Origin: Thermococcus sp. 21S9
GTDB lineage: Archaea; Methanobacteriota_B; Thermococci; Thermococcales; Thermococcaceae
Assembly (NCBI RefSeq): GCF_012027635.1
Contig: NZ_SNUS01000001.1
Span: forward strand, 1,240,001-1,304,000
DNA: 64,000 nucleotides
Direction of reading: 5' to 3'
Shown: positions 61,647-64,000 of the stretch, in pieces
How positions within the stretch are numbered: position 1 is the stretch's first letter
Layout: each line of letters opens with the position of its first letter
Position numbers and translations under genes: made by a program
Notes under the pieces: generated by a model
Seen by the model: only the letters and a program-made list of their open reading frames with translations
Told to the model about the DNA's origin: nothing
The model's database searches: none

Positions 61647-62522
61647 ATGGGACACGGGCACAGACTCAGGAGGAACCTGGCCATCTCAATCGTCCTGAAC
61701 CTCACGATAACCATCGCAGAGGTAATCGGCGGGTTCATCTCGGGCAGTTTGGCTCTCCTGAGCGATTCGCTTCACAACTTCAGCGACAGCATGAGCCTGC
61801 TCGCGAGCTACTTCGCCCTAAAAATCGCCGAGCGAAGGCCCAACGAGAAGTACACCTTCGGCTACAAACGAGCCGAAATTCTCGTGGCATTTATCAACTC
61901 CGCCGTTCTCATTGGCGTTTCGCTCTTCCTCGTCGTCGAGGCATACCGACGCTTCAGGAATCCCCAGCCGATTGACATAGCCATAATGCTCCCGGTGGCC
62001 CTTATCGGCCTAATCGCGAACCTGCTCTCGGTTTTCCTCCTCCACGGGCACGCCCACGGCCTTAACGTCCGCTCTGCCTACCTCCACCTTCTGAGCGACA
62101 CCCTCTCGTCGGTGGCCGTCGTGATTGGTGGTTTACTGATTCGCTTCTACGGAGTCGAGTGGGTTGACCCGCTCGTTACGGTTTTGATAGCGCTCTACAT
62201 CCTCCGCGAGGCCTACGAGGTGCTTAGGGAGAGCGTTGACGTCCTGATGGAGGCGTCGCCGGAGCTCGACCTTGAGGCGATAAAGGCTGAACTGGAATCA
62301 ATCCCCGGCGTTAAGAACGCCCACCACTTCCACGCCTGGCGGGTCGGTGAGGATGAGCTTCACTTCGAGTGCCATCTATCTGTTGAGGACATGCCCCTGA
62401 GCGAGGCGCAGAGGATTATAGACGAGGCCGAGGAGAGGCTGAGGAAGTTCGGGGTAACCCACGTTACGGTTCAGCTCGAGGTTGACCGGTGCAGGCCCGG
62501 TCTGCTGTGCCCAGACGCCTGA
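61647..62522 (+). CDS. Cation diffusion facilitator (zinc/heavy-metal exporter)
   Basis: A 291-residue CDF protein with six membrane segments. Helix 2 has SDSLHNFSD and helix 5 has SAYLHLLSDTLSS, the two halves of the metal site (HXXXD). A His-rich loop (LLHGHAHGL) and a cytoplasmic ferredoxin-like domain (NAHHFHAW) are also present. It exports Zn2+ or related divalent ions in exchange for H+. ATG follows GGTGGTGGG. Its last 59 bases overlap the convergent membrane protein gene. Confidence 0.9.
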   Translation: MGHGHRLRRNLAISIVLNLTITIAEVIGGFISGSLALLSDSLHNFSDSMSLLASYFALKIAERRPNEKYTFGYKRAEILVAFINSAVLIGVSLFLVVEAYRRFRNPQPIDIAIMLPVALIGLIANLLSVFLLHGHAHGLNVRSAYLHLLSDTLSSVAVVIGGLLIRFYGVEWVDPLVTVLIALYILREAYEVLRESVDVLMEASPELDLEAIKAELESIPGVKNAHHFHAWRVGEDELHFECHLSVEDMPLSEAQRIIDEAEERLRKFGVTHVTVQLEVDRCRPGLLCPDA

Positions 62523-63384
62523 AGAGGAGCGCGTAGCTCAGCGGGCCGAGTATGGCCTCGCCTATGACGCCGGTGAGCTCAAGCAGGACGTCGTAGACTA
62601 CCAGCCAGAACGCCAGAAAGCCGAGCACGGCCCTTCTCTCGTCACCGTTGAGGGAGGCGAAGAAGAGGACGAGCGCAAGCGTTCCAACTGCATCGGTGGC
62701 GAGCGGTGGAAGGTCCTTGGGAAGAAAGGCGAGGGCCGTGAAAATCGTAGCTCCCGAGATGAAGCCGGCCGTGAAGGGACGGGATGGCGTGAAGGGAACG
62801 TCCCTGCCCCCGAACTTCCTGGCGAGGAGGAAGAGCGCGAGGGCCGATAGAATGGCGACCGAGTACTGACCCGGGGAAGGGACGTAGCCGGTGAGGTGCG
62901 CGAATGCAAAGGCAGAGGTGCAGAAGGCGATTGTGGCCAGAAAGGCCCCGCGTTTTCCGATGAGAGACCTTCCGCGCAGTTCGGGGTAGAGCAGTTCCAC
63001 TATCAGAATCGGGAGGGCTATGCTCATCGTGGCGTGGTAAGCCGTCAGGAGAACGGCCCAGCTCGTGTTCACGCCGAAGACCCTGCCGTAGTCCTTGAGC
63101 GCCCCAAGGTCGGGCCAGTTCGGGTCGAACCACGAGCGGATTACGAGCCCTTCCTCAACGACGCCGTAGAGGGCGCCGAGGAGCATGAGGCCGACCTTTC
63201 CCCGGCCGAACCGTATCCACGCCTCTCGCATCAACAAAACGCCGGAGCCGTAGAAGAGCCAGAGAAGGGGAAAGGAGAGGGGTTGAACTACAAGCTGGAG
63301 CGGGTGCGTTGAGCCACCGAGGACCTCGGCCAGGAAGGGCGAGAGGAAGGTGAGGAGTAACACCGCTCTGGTCTCTTGTCTCAT
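62464..63384 (-). CDS. Polytopic membrane protein, possibly CPBP-protease-like
   Basis: A 306-residue protein with about eight hydrophobic segments. GVVEEGLVIR (Glu-Glu followed by Arg), a later YHATMS and FAFAHLTG resemble the EE...R, H, H pattern of CPBP intramembrane proteases, but the spacing (EEX4R rather than EEX3R) is off, so this is uncertain. A CTTTAACC element at 63405-63412 makes the transcript leaderless. It overlaps the CDF gene by 59 bases at the 3' ends. Confidence 0.62.
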   Translation of the reverse strand: MRQETRAVLLLTFLSPFLAEVLGGSTHPLQLVVQPLSFPLLWLFYGSGVLLMREAWIRFGRGKVGLMLLGALYGVVEEGLVIRSWFDPNWPDLGALKDYGRVFGVNTSWAVLLTAYHATMSIALPILIVELLYPELRGRSLIGKRGAFLATIAFCTSAFAFAHLTGYVPSPGQYSVAILSALALFLLARKFGGRDVPFTPSRPFTAGFISGATIFTALAFLPKDLPPLATDAVGTLALVLFFASLNGDERRAVLGFLAFWLVVYDVLLELTGVIGEAILGPLSYALLFRRLGTADRACTGQPRAEP

Positions 63385-63414
63385 GCGTTAAACTTTGCCC
63401 TTCCGGTTAAAGCT

Positions 63415-64000
63415 TTATGCATGAACCTCTTGGTACCCATAGACCTCCACGAGACCCTTCTCAATCGCCACCTCGACGGCCCGGTAGTAGCTCGGCACGT
63501 AGAGGCTCGGCCCGCGGAGAACGACCGTTTCGTCCACCCAGTTGAGCTCGGTGAGGGCCTTCGGCTTTCCGTGCTTGACTATCTCCTCCCAGAGGCGTTT
63601 GTTGATAACGCACCCGGGGTCGTCTCCAGCAAGGTCCAGCGTGTAGTGGTAGGCCCTCGCGCGACAGCCCCCGCAGATGTACTTGTAGGGGCACCGCCCG
63701 CACTGGCCCTCCCAGCTATCCCTGTCGCGGAGGAGGTTGAATATCCTGCTGTTCTCCCATATCTCCCTGAACGGCATGTGCCTGACGTTTCCAACGGGGA
63801 GCGGGAGGAAGACGCATGGAACTACCGTTCCGTCGGGCTCGATTCCAGCATAAATCCTCCCCGCACCGCAACCGCCTATGAACTCGGCGAGCGTCTTCAC
63901 GGAGTTGTCCTCGCCTATGTAGAAGTGCGCCGGCGTGACGCTCCTTCCCTGGCTCATGAGCAGGGTGACGCGCGCGTACTGTGGCGCGGTCGTCAGTATC
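63415..64000 (-). CDS. Radical SAM/SPASM protein, 5' part beyond the window
   Basis: Open to the window edge; the visible C-terminal part is about 194 residues. It contains TTAPQYARV just before the internal Met at 63957, then a SPASM-type Cys set: GGCGAGRIY, PDGTVVPCVFLPLPVGN, CGRCPYKYICGGCRA and DPGC, which bind auxiliary 4Fe-4S clusters. Such proteins modify peptides or tetrapyrroles (AhbC/AhbD, tungsten-cofactor associated proteins); which applies cannot be read without the N-terminus. Confidence 0.82.
   Translation of the reverse strand, partial: ILTTAPQYARVTLLMSQGRSVTPAHFYIGEDNSVKTLAEFIGGCGAGRIYAGIEPDGTVVPCVFLPLPVGNVRHMPFREIWENSRIFNLLRDRDSWEGQCGRCPYKYICGGCRARAYHYTLDLAGDDPGCVINKRLWEEIVKHGKPKALTELNWVDETVVLRGPSLYVPSYYRAVEVAIEKGLVEVYGYQEVHA

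Noticed and set aside
1-64000. tRNA, rRNA, CRISPR array or insertion sequence
   Set aside because: No T-loop type sequence in the intergenic stretches, no regularly spaced repeats and no transposase were seen on reading through the window.

Overview
The window looks like chromosomal DNA of a hyperthermophilic archaeon of the order Thermococcales, most likely a Thermococcus with a moderately high G+C content. The reasons are the gene set (phosphoenolpyruvate synthase, CoA-disulfide reductase, NMD3, pyrolysin-type subtilase, MinD-type HypB, group 4 [NiFe] hydrogenase), archaeal TATA boxes about 22-24 bases before the inferred transcript starts, GGTGA-type ribosome binding sites and very compact packing. 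No rRNA, tRNA, CRISPR array or insertion sequence was found, and no gap between genes exceeds 300 bases.

Layout. 1-8 kb: a truncated membrane protein, two glycerophosphodiesterases, two SLC45-like MFS transporters, a gene broken by an in-frame TAG, a hydrolase, a secreted DUF2334 protein and a small membrane protein. 8-14 kb: upp, two tandem MATE exporters and ppsA. 14-18 kb: a four-gene surface-glycan type operon with two Wzy-like polymerases and a GT-C glycosyltransferase. 18-23 kb: a secreted 1515-residue subtilase. 23-37 kb: housekeeping and hypothetical genes, including NMD3, CoA-disulfide reductase, an aspartate 4-decarboxylase-type enzyme, radical SAM protein, a beta-helix/potassium channel protein, a COG3199 NAD-kinase relative, a HerA-like protein with a degraded P-loop, a cysteine desulfurase next to a TBP-like half-domain protein, and a CooC-like ATPase. 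37-40 kb: acetyl-CoA synthetase.

39.8-61.5 kb is the most notable region. Hydrogenase maturation genes (hypE, hypF, hypD, hypC and a hypC paralog on the left; protease, hypB, hypA on the right, all on the minus strand) bracket a plus-strand unit: DUF302, a TetR regulator, a molybdopterin oxidoreductase resembling formate dehydrogenase, its four-cluster ferredoxin partner and a six-subunit membrane-bound [NiFe] hydrogenase, followed by a small unknown protein, a degenerate nucleotidyltransferase and mobA. Three copies of TGAC-N6-GTCA lie at the inferred transcript starts of DUF302, tetR and the oxidoreductase operon, which defines a probable local TetR regulon. The catalytic subunit keeps a Cys140 ligand but has Gln and Phe where formate dehydrogenases have His141 and Arg333, so its substrate may not be formate. 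A HEPN/nucleotidyltransferase pair sits inside the hyp cluster and apparently shares its promoter with hypE.

61.6-64 kb: a CDF metal exporter, a membrane protein and the 3' part of a radical SAM/SPASM gene that runs off the end. Functions are assigned by motif reading only; no database search was possible. Starts were moved from the longest ORF to the codon with a ribosome binding site or the right TATA spacing wherever this could be judged.
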